Assembly (NCBI RefSeq): GCF_019925205.1
Contig: NC_083564.1
Coordinates: forward strand, 36,556,447-36,620,446
Origin: Metopolophium dirhodum
Lineage: Eukaryota > Arthropoda > Insecta > Hemiptera > Aphididae
Reading direction: 5' to 3'
Length of the DNA stretch: 64,000 nucleotides
Under the pieces are notes generated by a model. The model was not told the DNA's origin, searched no databases, and was given only the letters and a program-made list of their open reading frames with translations. Below, in pieces: positions 49,001 through 61,300 of the stretch; within the stretch, counting starts at the first letter, position 1; each line of letters starts with the position of its first letter. Both the position numbers and the translations under genes were made by a program.

Positions 49001-49427
49001 TAGAAGCAAATACGTTTACTACTGCCTACCAAAGGCGTAATGTATAATAATAATAAATTATAAGCCAGTCCGAACAATCCAAACGCTGTCTTACTCGTAG
49101 TCGAGTTCTAGTTGATAACTGACTTGTGAATAAATGTAGTTTTTGTTAGGTATAAAAATAAAACTAATCAATCCTTGAATACAACATTTAAAAATACAAA
49201 CTCTGTGTAATAAAAATTAATATTAGGTATTGATTGGTAGGTTTATATAATATCTGTAGACTGCAATGAGACTGTAGACTGTAGACTGTAACGCATAGGT
49301 CATTAGAATATTGAAGAACATTTTACTGCATAAGATGCGTGTTATTTCAGAAATGGTATTCGTCAGTGAACATTTTCAAACTGGGAATAATAAATCATAA
49401 GCAGATTGAAATGTGTGAACGTTTCAG

Positions 49428-49473
49428 TGTTTCGAAGACTAAGTTTCGTAGCAGATTTTGATTCCGTCACGGG
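49428..49473 (+). other. Fifth exon-like island (E)
   Basis: A 46-bp segment lies between GTTTCAG and GGG|GTATGT, with higher GC than the flanks, next after copy D. The splice-site pair is plausible by eye, but there is no independent support for expression. Confidence 0.25.
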
Positions 49474-49530
49474 GTATGTATTTTCTTATTTCTCAGTAGG
49501 TTTTTTTTGTATATATAATTTTTTTTTTTA

Positions 49531-50320
49531 GTATTGTAACTCTAGTTGAATATTTTGTATTGACTTGAAAATTGATAACTTGGTGCCCTATGAATAATCA
49601 TTCTTTAATGAACTAAATATTTTGAATAGTTTTTTCTGTTTAAGATTCTGGGCATTTTAGTTTGTACTTTGTAATGTGTATTCCTACAGTTAAATTTATT
49701 CAAAATTTTTTGTTGGTTTCCTAAAATGCATTTGCCTGCGGGCGCCAACACCCTCCTTAAATTTTTTTTTTATAATTTTACCTCTAGCCAAATTTTTTAA
49801 ACTTTGACAATCGGGTACCCTTGAATAATCCTTATCTTTAATGAACTAAATATTTTAAATGGTTTTTTCTGTTTAAGATTCTGGGCATTTTAGTTTGTAC
49901 TTTGTAATGTGTATTCCTACACTTAAATGTATTCAAAATTTTTTTTTGGTTTCCTAAAATGCATTTGCCTGCGGGCGCCAACACTCTCCTTCAATTTTTT
50001 TTTTAGTTATGTAACTCTAGTTGAATATTTTGTATTGATTTGAAAATTGATAACTTGGTGCCCTATGAATGATCATTCTTTAATGAACTAAATAGTTTGA
50101 ATAGTTTTTCTGTTTAAGATTCTGGGCATTTTCGTTTGTACTTTGTAATGTGTATTCCTACAGTTAAATTTATTCAAAATTTTTTTTTGGTTTCCTAAAA
50201 TGCATTTGCCTGCGGGAGCCAACACCCTCTTCAATTTTTTTTTTATGATTTAACCTCTTGCCAAACTTTTTAAACATTGACTATCGGGTACCCTTGAATA
50301 ATCCGTTGATGAACTTTTTT
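49531..50320 (+). repeat. Short tandem array of about 240-bp units, progenitor type of the satellite
   Basis: Three to four units alternate between two subtypes. One carries AACTCTAGTTGAATATTTTGTATTGA and GATAACTTGGTGCCCTATGAAT. The other carries ACCTCTAGCCAAA or CTCTTGCCAAAC and ATCGGGTACCCTTGAATAATCC. All share TCTGTTTAAGATTCTGGGCA, TTTGTAATGTGTATTCCTAC and TGCATTTGCCTGCGGGCGCC. The latter two blocks are the core of the satellite at 55.4-64 kb. Confidence 0.85.
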
Positions 50321-50559
50321 ATTATAACTAATTGATCAGGGGATGTATTGCCCGAAAATGTTCAATATTTGTATTGTAACTATACTGGTATAACACTATT
50401 CGGGCTATCAATAAAGTCGTGTTCAAAATTAGAAAATTGGTGAGGTATGATATTTTTTTAAGCAATTCTTTCGAGTAGGGAATTCGCTCAATGATATTTA
50501 AATATTTTCACCGATTATCAAGTACGATGACTTGTAGGTAACTAGAGACTGAGTGAATA

Positions 50560-51030
50560 GGAATTAGGACGTGTGTGATATGGCGAAGATAAGGAAATGG
50601 GTCAACAGGATTTCAGAATGTTTGGTGTATGAAAGGGAAAGATGAAAAAGAAATGTAAGGTTAGGGTAGGTAAGTGGAGTGAGAGTAGCAGATATGAGAA
50701 TAATAAGTAAGGTGTTAACATACAAAAGAGGATAGAAAAAGAAATTAATTAATTAAGGGTAGTGTAGGGTAGTGTACATATTGTAGTGAAAACAAGAGAG
50801 AATAGGTTTAGGTGGTTCGGTCACTGTATGATAAGAGATAGTGAGAGTGGCTATAGAAGTTAATTTAGGGGAGAAATGTTGGACGAGAAGACTGAATAAG
50901 AGATGGATAGACAGAATACCGATCATATGGAGGTGTGGAATGAGAGTGGCTCAACCTGTATATAGCTGTGAGAGACGGGGGAAGAAAAAGTGTAAAGGTA
51001 GAATAGTTATGTTAACAATGCCTAATACGT
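50560..51030 (+). pseudogene. Decayed non-LTR retrotransposon RT, C-terminal tail
   Basis: Frame from about 50789 reads KTRENRFRWFGHCMIRD, the conserved RxRWFGHxxR motif found just after the reverse transcriptase in several insect LINE groups. It is followed by a stop, and in the next frame GEKCWTRRLNKRWIDRI fits the GxRxxGRxxxRWxD segment that normally follows. Two or more frame breaks make it a dead fragment. The family cannot be set from this piece. Confidence 0.55.
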
Positions 51031-51071
51031 AGGAAAAGATCTTGAATTGCAAAGGCCCTATTGACTCTTTG

Positions 51072-51397
51072 GCTTCAACTAACTATAGGTTTACCTAACT
51101 AACCTTCTTATGACTCATTAGGACACTTTGAATAAAAAGATCCTGAGTTGCAGGTTGCCGAACTTAAGTGTTTGATTATCAAGTTGATTCTTTGATTGTT
51201 GACACCTTAATCCATGCTATGGATGAAGCCCTTGAGGCTCCTTTATATTGATAGTCATAAGCGATACTCGATATAAGTATACTTTATTTGGCCTCAATTT
51301 ATTGTTCCTCTCGAAGACCGCTGATAAGACCATTATGTCCTATCCAATATCTTAATTAACTATGATGGAGCCATACCCAGCTCACTCGTGTAAACTT
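51072..51397 (+). repeat. Interspersed repeat, left copy of an inverted pair
   Basis: The segment from GCTTCAACTAACTATAGG to CTCGTGTAAACTTG is the reverse complement of 54562-54936 with about 10-15 percent differences. Shared blocks include CACCTTAATCCATGCTATG and GGAGCCATACCCAGC. There are no long open frames. Confidence 0.85.
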
Positions 51398-51633
51398 GTT
51401 GCCGGTTGGGATGTCAGCGCACTATTTGTTTTCCATCTTTGACCCACGCGTAGCATACCAAATGTACGATTAAGAAAACACTAAAATGATTGGGTCAGAG
51501 AGAGAAATAAATGGTGCGCTAAAAAAATGACATCCTCTTAGTGTTATCAAGTTGAAGAAGCAGTTGATTGTTGACAATTTGACATTTAACATTAACTGTG
51601 GTAGGTATTATGATTGGAAGTAAAAGTAATTAG

Positions 51634-51960
51634 CAGGGCTGTGAATTTAATGCAATGAAAAAGTGTTAAATATTTGCCTGCATGTATGCATTAAAAACAG
51701 GCAAATATATGCACTGAAATATTCAAAAATATGCACTTAAAATTCAAAAAAATACTGAATGAAAACGTTTTTATTAAAATTTTTTTAAATTAATAAATTA
51801 TAATTCAAATTGGTTTACAAAAAAAATTCTTTATTTACACACTTGGTAGGTAACGGATGAACCGAAAATATAAAAACATTTTAAGAAAATAAGCATAAAT
51901 ACGAAAAAATCATGAAAACATGCAATTATATTAACTAACCCCAAAAAAACGCATATTGGT
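51634..51960 (+). repeat. Possible hAT-type transposon end
   Basis: CAGGGCTGTGAAT resembles hAT terminal repeats (CAGGG..GTGAA), and is followed by ATGCATTAAAA and AAAATATGCACTTAAAA-type sequence that I associate with non-autonomous aphid repeats. No matching opposite end was found in the window. Confidence 0.35.
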
Positions 51961-52471
51961 AACGGTGTTGTAATAAGAGGGATCTCCCAAAAAAAATACG
52001 TATTTCTGTTAAAATATTAGGAAAATGTATTAAGTACCGTAAAAGTGCTAAATTTGAGCTATTACTTAAAATATTATATTCATAACAAATTATCATAGAA
52101 GGTTAGGTACTGTTATTCCTCATACTTATTATAGTTTAATTTAACTACAACATTCTAGTAGAGTCTGATAAAATTTGGTTCCACGACTTTGATCATACAA
52201 ACTTTAAATACTAAACTATGGGTCTGAAATTTAGTTTATATAGATCTAAATAATCCAAAACATACATTGCTTCAAAGTCTTGTATTGTAGTAGGTAGGTA
52301 ACTATCAAAAAAAAAAACTAAAAAAAATCATACTTGAAATCTATGTATAATATACGTATATTGTAATAAATGTTCAAATGTTTACTATAGTACATTGTAA
52401 AAAATTAACTTAAGTTCAATATAATACATTATAACAGGTGTTCAAATAAACATTTCATACCAAAAATGTTG

Positions 52472-53995
52472 TTTTTTTTTTTTTTATTAATTAAACATAA
52501 GACTTTCCTAGCCTAAGGCTATCTAAATCTAGGGATATTGAAAATATACATAATTTTTAACATTATAACATGATAATTAAAATTTTTAAGTACTATGGAT
52601 AATTACAATTGGTATAAAATATAGTATGACATATAAAATTAATGATATTTGTTAGCATGAGCAAAATGTATACAAATAGATAAAATAGCAACGTGTTTAT
52701 ATAAACTAAAGTAAATAAAAATAAGTAATTGTAGGTATGGTCTGATATACGATGAAAAGATAGATAAAAAGGGAAAAACCTGTACACTATGGACAGAAAC
52801 ATTCTCGACTGACAATCTCGGTAAGAAGATTAATTAGTGGAGTAATTAAAGAGTTAAAATTAGAAATAAATTCTGATAAAACATTTGTGATGGATTCCAT
52901 GGAAGAGGTTACCGTTTTGGTCGCTGCAGCATAGGATTTCCTTTAAAGCTGCCGAGCATGATCTCCTGGGACATCGTTTGACGAAGACTTTGTAGGCGTT
53001 GGTACATTTGTATTTTTGCGTTTTTTTGTAACGGATTGATAAACACGGCATCCTTTGTAGTTGGCCGTGTGTACCTCAGAACAGAGCGCGCATTTGGCTG
53101 GACTAGCTCGGTCCTTTGTGCAGTTCACGGAGCGGTGGTCTCCACCGCATTTGACGCACCTCGATTCATGTTGACAGTAATTATCGGTATGGCCGTAGGC
53201 TTGACAATTATGGCACTGAGGCGGACCACGGCGGGACAGATGAGGTTTTTCGGTTATAACTTTGGTATCAAGTAGCGAAGTGATATTGAAATATCTTTGT
53301 TATTATTCTGACGATATAAATCAACAAAAAATAATGGGAGACCGCGTCTATTTTTATCTTGGACATTGATAACTTGTTTCACAGAATGTCCTTCTTCCGA
53401 CAAGGCGACAGAAATTTCCGTGAAATTTCCGTACACAATGTGGAATGGTGGAGATTTCTTATTGCGACTCTGAATGAGCGATTAACGCGAGCTTGAAAAG
53501 TATGAAAACTGGAATCAGTATTATTGAGATGATTCAGAATAGTGTTGTAGTTGAGTACGCCTCTGGGATATATGATCAGGTATGATTTAGTAGACATTTG
53601 TGAAGGCGGAGAAATTTGAGATGTTGGAGATGTAAAACGGAGGAGGCGTGACGTCTTGTGTATCGAGCATAGGCTGCTCGATATTTTGTTTTGCAGGACC
53701 TGATTTTTCGTTGCAAACTGTCGCACTGTTGGTGGATGTATTAAATATGTTATCACTAGAATCATCAGAGTACAAGGCGGCATACCGATTAGGTGTAACG
53801 AATTTGTTTGACTTTTTATCAGCAACTTTTGGCGAAATTGACGAATTTGAAAAATTGCGTTTGTTAGACATTGATGTCTGGAGCGAGTCGCCACCGGTGT
53901 TGTGGACTTTGTCTACCATATTATCGAACTGCGAGTGCGATAACGGAGCTCATAGGCAACTACGTGCGTGCACGTTGAGCGTAATAGCCGGACTG
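52472..53995 (-). mobile_element. ORF1-only non-LTR (jockey/X-like) retrotransposon copy, about 1.5 kb
   Basis: On the minus strand it starts CAGTCCGGC near 53995, a CAGT-type LINE 5' end, and ends in a 14-base A-run (T-run 52472-52485). AAAAATGTTG occurs on both sides (52462-52471 and 54004-54013), a target duplication of at least 10 bp. It carries a broken ORF1 and no endonuclease or reverse transcriptase, so it is an internally deleted or non-autonomous copy mobilised in trans. Confidence 0.75.
52860..53919 (-). pseudogene. LINE ORF1 (Gag-like nucleic-acid-binding protein), frameshifted
   Basis: ORF1 of a jockey/X-element-type LINE starts at ATG 53919-53917. Successive frames read: a Ser/Asn-rich N-terminus ending NFSAFTNVY (to about 53587); YLIIYPRGVLNYNTILNHL then FRVAIRNLHHST (about 53580-53410), the conserved RNA-binding-like block; NRRGLPLFFVDLYRQNNNKD (about 53370-53300); and zinc-knuckle sequence with NCTKDRASPAKCALCSEVHT and YKGCRVYQSVTK (about 53130-53000), which is diagnostic. 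At least two frameshifts separate these parts, so no full protein is made. The family protein binds the element's own RNA. Confidence 0.8.
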
Positions 53996-54419
53996 AAAAA
54001 AAAAAAAATGTTGTTAATTCACACAGTCTCTCTTCAAATTATCTACAAAATATAAATGTTTAGTTAATTGGTAGACTTGATTAAGTATTTAATCATTTAT
54101 CTAAAAGAGATGTGCCGGGTCGCCACATTACTATTTCGAGGGGCCATGGTGCAAGCGTCAATATATATTATATTAGAAATACAAACTTAATATTTCACTA
54201 ACAGTAAATATTATAAACAAATATTACGAAATGTACTATACTCATATTATATTATGATTGTATTAGTTACAAACTCTTGAAATAAGTGTTATGTTTGAGG
54301 ATTTAATTAATTTCCTAAAAGGAAATACCTCAAGGTTGCCTTAGTAAGTTGAGGGATAGTAAGTTGAGGGACCGTAGTTAAAGTGCCGTCTACCCCGGCT
54401 CAAGGGGTAGGCGACATAG

Positions 54420-54936
54420 GGCGGCAATTTCAAAATACTGATAATATTCTATTGTTAAGGGTGGCAAAATTTGATTTTGCCTAGTTCACTATTTTCGCTT
54501 GAGCCGGTCCTGCGTCCACCAATAAAATTGATAGAGACTCGTTGATCGCTTTTATGTGCTTCAAATTGTTTACACGAGTGGGCTGGGTATGGCTCCATCA
54601 TAGATAATAAAGATATAACATAATGGTCTTGTAAGCGGTCTTCGAGGGGAACAATTGAGGCCAAATAATGTCGAGTATCGACTATCAATATAAAGGAGCC
54701 TCAATTGCCTTCCACGGGAAAGCGGCCACAAATGTATTTAACGTAGGCGTGGACTATACATACATAATTATCTATGGGCTTCATTCATAGCATGGATTAA
54801 GGTGTTGACAATCTAAGGATCAACTTGATAATCAAATACTTAAGTTCAGCAACTTGCAACTCAGGGTCTTTTTATTCAATGTTTCCTAATAAGTCATACG
54901 AAGGTTAGTTAGGTAAACCTATGGTTAGTTGAAGCT
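54420..54936 (-). repeat. Interspersed repeat, right (inverted) copy
   Basis: 54562-54936 is the reverse complement of 51072-51397, and the element continues further (to about 54,420) on its inner side. It has about 70 bp between GGAGCCTCA and GGGCTTC that the left copy lacks (about 54,697-54,775). A 77-codon minus-strand frame (54455-54688) crosses it but shows no known motif. Confidence 0.8.
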
Positions 54937-55359
54937 ATGGTGATGATAGACGACTATCATCACTGGTCGTGAGCTTTGCCATGATCTATTCCTACTAACT
55001 ATCAAGGTATTCGATATTGTAAACATAACATTGAAAGAAAATATTTAAATATTATTAATTTGGTTAGGTGAGGTAAGGTGAGGATAGGACAGGAAACTAG
55101 ACGTCTTAAAGACTGTCAGCTAGAGTTGTACCAGTATAGTTATAGTTATAGTATAGTTATTAAAGTATAGTTATTAAAAAATTAAATACAGCCAACATTA
55201 ATTAATGATTTTTTTACCACAACAAATATTATAAAATGTAGATAGATATTTGACTATGTTTTTATTTGCATTTAGACTTAATAGTTCGTAATTTAATATT
55301 GACTGTGGACCCAGCCAAATACAATATTATTTTAAATTTAACATTATTTTATGTCCTTA

Positions 55360-58300
55360 ACGAAATATTTTGAATAGTTTTTTCTGTTTAAGATACTGGA
55401 CATTTTAGTTTGAAGTTTGTAATGTGTATTCACACAATATAATTCATTTTAATTTGTTTTTGTTTTCTAAAATTCTTTTGCCTGCGGGCGCCAAACCCTC
55501 CTTCAATTTTTTTTTTTGTTATGTGACTAGTTAAATTTTTTGTTTAGACTTTTTAAAGTGTATTCCTACAATATTATTTTTTTTTTTGTTATGTAACTCT
55601 AGTTGAATTTTTTGTATAGACTTTGTAATGTGTATTCCTACAATAATATTTTTGTTTTAATTTTTTTTTGTTTTCTAAAATGCATTTGCCTGCGGGCGCC
55701 AACACCCTCTTTCAATTTTTTTTTTGTTTTGTAAGTAGTTGAATTTTTTGTATGGACTTTGTAATGTGTATTCCTACAATATTATTTTTTTTTTAATTTT
55801 TTTTTGTTATCTAAAATGCATTTACCTGCGGGCGCCAACACCCTCCTTCAATTTTTTTTTTGTTATGTAACTCTAGTGGAATTTTTTGTATAGACTTTGT
55901 AATGTGTATTCCTACAATATTATTTTTTTTTAAATTATTTTTTGTTTTCTAAAATGCATTTGCCTGCGGGCGCCAACACCCTCCTTCAATTTTTTTTTTT
56001 GTTATGCGACTAGGTGAATTTTTTGTGTGGACTTTGTAATGTGTATTCCTACAATAATATTTTTTTTTAAATTTTTTTTTTGTTTTCTAAAATGCATTTG
56101 CCTGCGGGTGCCAACACCCTCCTTCAATTTTTTTTTTAGTTATGCGACTAGTTGAATTTTTTGTATGGACCTTGTTATGTGTATTCCTACAATAATATTT
56201 TTGTTTTAATTTTTTTTTGTTTTCTAAAATGCATTTGCCTGCGGGCGCCAACACCCTCTTTCAATTTTTTTTTTTGTTATGTAACTCTAGTTGAATTTTT
56301 TGTTTGGACTTTGTAATGTGTATTCCTACAATAATATTTTTGTTTTAAATTTTTTTTGTTTTTTTAAATGCATTTGCCTGTGGGTGCCAACACCCTCCTT
56401 CAATTTTTTTTTTAGTTATGCGACTAGGTGAATTTTTTGTATGGACTTTGTAATGTGTATTCCTACAATAATATTTTTTTTTAAATTTTTTTTTGTTTTC
56501 TAAAATGCATTTGCCTGCGGGTGCCAACACCCTCCTTCAATTTTTTTTTTAGTTATGCGACTAGGTGAATTTTTTGTATGGACTTTGTAATGTGTATTCC
56601 TACAAAATTATTTTTTTTTAAATTTTTTTTTGTTTTCTAAAATGCATTTGCCTGCGGGTGCCAACACCCTCCTTCAATTTTTTTTTTAGTTATGCGACTA
56701 GGTGAATTTTTTGTATGGACTTTGTAATGTGTATTCCTACAATATTATTTTTTTTTAAATTTTTTTTTGTTTTCTAAAATGCATTTGCCTGCGGGCGCCA
56801 ACACCCTCTTTCAATTTTTTTTTTTGTTATGTAACTTTAGTTGAATTTTTTGTTCGGACTTTGTAATGTGTATTCCTACAATAATATTTTTGTTTTAAAT
56901 TTTTTTTGTTTTTTTAAATGCATTTGCCTGTGGGTGCCAACACCCTCCTTCAATTTTTTTTTTAGTTATGCGACTAGGTGAATTTTTTGTATGGACTTTG
57001 TAATGTGTATTCCTACAAAATTATTTTTTTTTAAATTTTTTTTTGTTTTCTAAAATGCATTTGCCTGCGGGTGCCAACACCCTCCTTCAATTTTTTTTTT
57101 AGTTATGCGACTAGGTGAATTTTTTGTATGGACTTTGTAATGTGTATTCCTACAATATTATTTTTTTTTTTGTTATGTAACTCTAGTTGAATTTTTTGTA
57201 TAGACTTTGTAATGTGTATTCCTACAATAATATTTTTGTTTTAATTTTTTTTTGTTTTCTAAAATGCATTTGCCTGCGGGCGCCAACACCCTCTTTCAAT
57301 TTTTTTTTTGTTTTGTAAGTAGTTGAATTTTTTGTATGGACTTTGTAATGTGTATTCCTACAATATTATTTTTTTTTTAATTTTTTTTTGTTTTCTAAAA
57401 TGCATTTACCTGCGGGCGCCAACACCCTCCTTCAATTTTTTTTTTTGTTATGTAACTCTAGTGGAATTTTTTGTATAGACTTTGTAATGTGTATTCCTAC
57501 AATATTATTTTTTTTTAAATTATTTTTTGTTTTCTAAATTGCATTTGCCTGCGGGCGCCAACACCCTCCTTCAATTTTTTTTTTTTGTTATGCGACTAGT
57601 TGAATTTTTTGTATGGACCTTGTTATGTGTATTCCTACAATAATATTTCTGTTTTAATTTTTTTTTGTTTTCTAAAATGCATTTGCCTGCGGGCGCCAAC
57701 ACCCTCCTTCAATTTTTTTTTTAGTTATGCGACTAGGTGAATTTTTTGTATGGACTTTGTAATGTGTATTCCTACAAAATTATTTTTTTTTAAATTTATT
57801 TTTGTTTTCTAAAATGCATTTGCCTGCGGGTGCCAACACCCTCCTTCAATTTTTTTTTTAGTTATGCGACTAGGTGAATTTTTTGTATGGACTTTGTAAT
57901 GTGTATTCCTACAATATTATTTTTTTTTAAATTTTTTTTTGTTTTCTAAAATGCATTTGCCTAAGGGCGCCAACACCCTCCTTCAATTTTTTTTTTTGTT
58001 ATGTGACTAGTTGAATTTATTGTATAGACTTTTTAATGTGTATTCCTACAATATTATTTTTGTTTTGTTATGTAACTCTAGTTGAATTTTTTGTATAGAC
58101 TTTGTAATGTGTATTCCTACAATAATATTTTTGTTTTAATTTTTTTTTGTTTTCTAAAATGCATTTGCCCGCGGGCGCCAACACCCTCTTTCAATTTTTT
58201 TTTTTGTTATGTAACTCTAGTTGAATTTTTTGTTTGGACTTTGTATTGTGTATTCCTACAATAATATTTTTGTTTTCTAAAATGCATTTGCCTGTGGGTG

Positions 58301-61300
58301 CCAACACCCTTCTTCAATTTTTTTTTTAGTTATGCGACTAGATGAATTTTTTGTATGGACTTTGTAATGTGTATTCCTACAATAATATTTTTTTTTAAAT
58401 TTTTTTTTGTTTTCTAAAATGCATTTGCCTGCGGGTGCCAACACCCTCCTTCAATTTTTTTTTTAGTTATGCGACTAGGTGAATTTTTTGTATGGACTTT
58501 GTAATGTGTATTCCTACAAAATTATTTTTTTTTAAATTTTTTTTTGTTTTCTAAAATGCATTTGCCTGCGGGTGCCAACACCCTCCTTCAATTTTTTTTT
58601 TAGTTATGCGACTAGGTGAATTTTTTGTATGGACTTTGTAATGTGTATTCCTACAATATTATTTTTTTTTAAATTTTTTTTTGTTTTCTAAAATGCATTT
58701 GCCTGCGGGCGCCAACACCCTCTTTCAATTTTTTTTTTTGTTATGTAACTTTAGTTGAATTTTTTGTTCGGACTTTGTAATGTGTATTCCTACAATAATA
58801 TTTTTGTTTTAAATTTTTTTTGTTTTTTTAAATGCATTTGCCTGTGGGTGCCAACACCCTCCTTCAATTTTTTTTTTAGTTATGCGACTAGGTGAATTTT
58901 TTGTATGGACTTTGTAATGTGTATTCCTACAAAATTATTTTTTTTTAAATTTTTTTTTGTTTTCTAAAATGCATTTGCCTGCGGGTGCCAACACCCTCCT
59001 TCAATTTTTTTTTTAGTTATGCGACTAGGTGAATTTTTTGTATGGACTTTGTAATGTGTATTCCTACAATATTATTTTTTTTTTTGTTATGTAACTCTAG
59101 TTGAATTTTTTGTATAGACTTTGTAATGTGTATTCCTACAATAATATTTTTGTTTTAATTTTTTTTTGTTTTCTAAAATGCATTTGCCTGCGGGCGCCAA
59201 CACCCTCTTTCAATTTTTTTTTTGTTTTGTAAGTAGTTGAATTTTTTGTATGGACTTTGTAATGTGTATTCCTACAATATTATTTTTTTTTTAATTTTTT
59301 TTTGTTTTCTAAAATGCATTTACCTGCGGGCGCCAACACCCTCCTTCAATTTTTTTTTTTTGTTATGTAACTCTAGTGGAATTTTTTGTATAGACTTTGT
59401 AATGTGTATTCCTACAATATTATTTTTTTTTAAATTATTTTTTGTTTTCTAAATTGCATTTGCCTGCGGGCGCCAACACCCTCCTTCAATTTTTTTTTTT
59501 TGTTATGCGACTAGTTGAATTTTTTGTATGGACCTTGTTATGTGTATTCCTACAATAATATTTCTGTTTTAATTTTTTTTTGTTTTCTAAAATGCATTTG
59601 CCTGCGGGCGCCAACACCCTCCTTCAATTTTTTTTTTAGTTATGCGACTAGGTGAATTTTTTGTATGGACTTTGTAATGTGTATTCCTACAAAATTATTT
59701 TTTTTTAAATTTATTTTTGTTTTCTAAAATGCATTTGCCTGCGGGTGCCAACACCCTCCTTCAATTTTTTTTTTAGTTATGCGACTAGGTGAATTTTTTG
59801 TATGGACTTTGTAATGTGTATTCCTACAATATTATTTTTTTTTAAATTTTTTTTTGTTTTCTAAAATGCATTTGCCTAAGGGCGCCAACACCCTCCTTCA
59901 ATTTTTTTTTTTGTTATGTGACTAGTTGAATTTATTGTATAGACTTTTTAATGTGTATTCCTACAATATTATTTTTGTTTTGTTATGTAACTCTAGTTGA
60001 ATTTTTTGTATAGACTTTGTAATGTGTATTCCTACAATAATATTTTTGTTTTAATTTTTTTTTGTTTTCTAAAATGCATTTGCCCGCGGGCGCCAACACC
60101 CTCTTTCAATTTTTTTTTTTGTTATGTAACTCTAGTTGAATTTTTTGTTTGGACTTTGTATTGTGTATTCCTACAATAATATTTTTGTTTTCTAAAATGC
60201 ATTTGCCTGTGGGTGCCAACACCCTTCTTCAATTTTTTTTTTAGTTATGCGACTAGATGAATTTTTTGTATGGACTTTGTAATGTGTATTCCTACAATAT
60301 TATTTTTGTTTTGTTATGTAACTCAAGTTGAATTTTTTGTATAGACTTTGTAATGTGTATTCCTACAATAATATTTTTATTTTAATTTTTTTTTGTTTTC
60401 TAAAATGTATTTGCCTGCGGGCGCCAACACCCTCTTTCAATTTTTTTTTTTTTGTTATGTAACTCTATTTGAATTTTTTGTTTGGACTTTGTAATGTGTA
60501 TTCCTACAATAATATTTTTTTTTTAATTTTTTTTTGTTTTCTAAAATGCATTTGCCTGCGGGCGCCAACACCCTCCTTCAATTTTTTTTTTTTTGTTATG
60601 TGACTAGTTGAATTTTTTGTATAGACTTTTTAATGTGTATTCCTACAATATTATTTTTTTTTTAATTTTTTTTTGTTTTCTAAAATGCATTTGCCTGCGG
60701 GTGCCAACACCCTCCTTCAATTTTTTTTTTAGTTATGCGACTAGGTGAATTTTTTGTATGGACTTTGTAATGTGTATTCCTACAATATTATTTTTTTTTT
60801 TGTTATGTAACTCTAGTTGAATTTTTTGTATAGACTTTGTAATGTGTATTCCTACAATAATATTTTTATTTTAATTTTTTTTTGTTTTCTAAAATGCATT
60901 TGCCTGCGGGTGCCAACACCCTCCTTCAATTTTTTTTTTAGTTATGTAACTCTAGTTGAATTTTTTGTTTGGACTTTGTAATGTGTATTCCTACAATAAT
61001 ATTTTTGTTTTAAATTTTTTTTGTTTTTTTAAATGCATTTGCCTGTGGGTGCCAACACCCTCCTTCAATTTTTTTTTTAGTTATGCGACTAGGTGAATTT
61101 TTTGTATGGACTTTGTAATGTGTATTCCTACAATATTATTTTTTTTTTTGTTATGTAACTCTAGTTGAATTTTTTGTATAGACTTTGTAATGTGTATTCC
61201 TACAATAATATTTTTGTTTTAATTTTTTTTTGTTTTCTAAAATGCATTTGCCTGCGGGCGCCAACACCCTCTTTCAATTTTTTTTTTGTTTTGTAAGTAG

